64,000 nt of DNA from Sympetrum striolatum (lineage: Eukaryota; Arthropoda; Insecta; Odonata; Libellulidae), in contig OX388343.1 in the NCBI GenBank assembly GCA_947579665.1, positions 100,879,657-100,943,656 of the forward strand, read 5' to 3'. Below, in pieces: positions 63,291 through 64,000 of the stretch (the stretch's first letter is position 1; each line of letters begins with the position of its first letter). Under the pieces are notes generated by a model. The model worked only from the letters and a program-made list of their open reading frames with translations. It did not search any database and was not told the DNA's origin. Made by a program: the position numbers and the translations under genes.

Positions 63291-64000
63291 CCGGATTGAC
63301 GTAAACATAAGCTAATTTAGTGGCAGTAAATGCTGTTATTTCTTTATTTCGTAATTAATTTTAGTCTTATCGATTTGATGCATATTGTTTATCATTTATA
63401 AGTTATTTTTATCATCAATGATTGCTCTCGTGTATTATTTCAGGCTATGCATTCCGGATATTCGGAGGATGAGTCGGAGAAGATTGTTTCTTACCACATG
63501 AAGAGCATTGGATCCTGGAACCGGATTGACGTAAATATAAGCTAATTATAATGGTAGTAAATGCTGTGAATTCTTTATTTCGTAATTTATTTTAGTCTTA
63601 TCGATTTGATTCATTTTGTATATCATTTATAAGTTATTTTTATCATCAATGATTGCTCTCGTGTATTATTTCAGGCTATGCATTCCGGATATTCGGAGGA
63701 TGAGTCGGAGAAGATTGTTTCTTGACCACATGAAGAGCATTGGATTCCTGGAACCGGATTGTCGTAAATATAAGCTAATTTAGTCGTAGTATATGCTGTT
63801 CATTCTTTATTTCGTAATTAATTTTAGTCTTATCGATTTGATGCATATTGTTTATCATTTATAAGTTATTTTTATCATCAATGATTGCTCTCGTGTATTA
63901 TTTCAGGCTATGCATTCCGGATATTCGGGGGATGAGTCGGAGAAGATTGTTTCTTACCACATGAAGAGCATTGGATCCTGGAACCGGATTGACGTAAATA
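63290..64000 (+). repeat. Terminal monomers of the window
   Basis: About three monomers with ACATAAGC / TTAGTGGCAG, TTTCTTACCACATG (one G lost; seen at about 63,490 and 63,953) and GCATATTGTTTATC (about 63,382 and 63,845). TTTCTTACC and GCATATTGTTTATC both repeat after two monomers, hinting at a dimeric step. The array continues past the window edge, inside a monomer. Confidence 0.7.

Larger units (their letters stand above)
1..64000. repeat. Satellite array, ~232-bp monomer, about 276 head-to-tail copies
   Basis: Every part of the window is a copy of the same 231-232 bp unit in one orientation. Landmarks recurring once per unit, in order, are: ATTCCTGGAACCGGATTG, CGTAAATATAAGCTAATTTA, TTATTTCGTAATTAATTTTA, TCTTATCGATTTGATGCATT, ATCATCAATGATTGCTCTCG, TGTATTATTTCAGGCTATGC and GATATTCGGAGGATGAGTCG. 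Successive CTGNAACC landmarks at 1, 233, 465, 697 and 928 give spacings of 232, 232, 232 and 231. No transposon, microsatellite, gap or inverted monomer was seen. The hand-counted consensus is about 33% GC. Such long homogeneous tandem arrays are characteristic of eukaryotic (peri)centromeric heterochromatin; the centromeric assignment is inferred from architecture alone. I do not recognise the family by name. Confidence 0.98.

Noticed and set aside
1..64000. CRISPR array
   Set aside because: Regular spacing is present, but there are no unique spacers between short repeats; the whole 232-bp unit is repeated, and no cas genes are present.
1..64000. Ribosomal DNA spacer, telomeric or transposon-derived tandem repeat
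   Set aside because: No rRNA sequence, no TTAGG or TTAGGG runs, no terminal repeats, and no transposase or reverse transcriptase frames occur anywhere in the window.
1..64000. Small conserved frame starting ATGATTGCTCTCGTG (about 37 codons) as a repeated micropeptide gene
   Set aside because: It is conserved only to the extent that the whole monomer is, is frameshifted in every 231-bp type II unit, and shows no sign of selection on codons.

Overview
The whole window is one uninterrupted satellite DNA array. A 231-232 bp monomer is repeated head-to-tail about 276 times (64,000 / ~232), always in the same orientation. Both window edges fall inside the array, so neither array end is visible. 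I see no unique sequence, no transposon insertion, no inverted block and no real gene. The consensus monomer is AT-rich (about 33% GC by hand count). It splits into a ~89 bp GC-richer half (~46% GC) and a ~143 bp AT-rich half (~24% GC). This architecture is typical of eukaryotic centromeric or pericentromeric heterochromatin. I cannot name the species. CpG is not depleted (9 CpG in the 232-bp consensus against about 6 expected), which argues against a heavily CpG-methylated genome such as a vertebrate and fits an AT-rich invertebrate or another lightly methylated eukaryote. That is inference only.

Layout, from private variants shared between distant monomers: (A) 1 to ~38.36 kb is a family of related higher-order repeats (HORs). 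It contains an 8-monomer tandem duplication (7,646-11,348), a partial 3-monomer one (12,276-13,661) and a large HOR whose successive copies are 10, 24 and 26 monomers long (2,319, 5,563 and 6,027 bp, phased at 14,520, 16,839, 22,402 and 28,429). An 8-monomer internal duplication follows at 32,311-36,018. Inside A, ~5.54-6.95 kb is an island of monomers resembling the next domain. (B) ~38.36 to ~48.3 kb is a different HOR of 17-18 monomers (3,947 and 4,181 bp). (C) ~48.3 to ~58 kb is more heterogeneous. It includes a 1,620-bp segment present twice, apparently identical, 5,100 bp apart, and a 928-bp (4-monomer) tandem duplication. (D) ~58 kb to the end is another family, duplicated at offsets of 3,014 and 3,245 bp (13 and 14 monomers).

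Most of the biology readable here is array evolution. Hybrid monomers mark the points where unequal exchange added or removed whole monomers, so HOR copies differ in length by integer numbers of monomers. A second, speculative observation is that the switch from GC-richer to AT-rich half is bounded by splice-like signals (GTAAAT at one side, TTATTTCAG/G at the other). Each monomer therefore looks like a small exon plus a 143-bp intron, and the satellite may have arisen from a gene fragment. The one longer open frame (66 codons, 12,783-12,983) is best explained as a by-product of a 1-bp deletion in one monomer.
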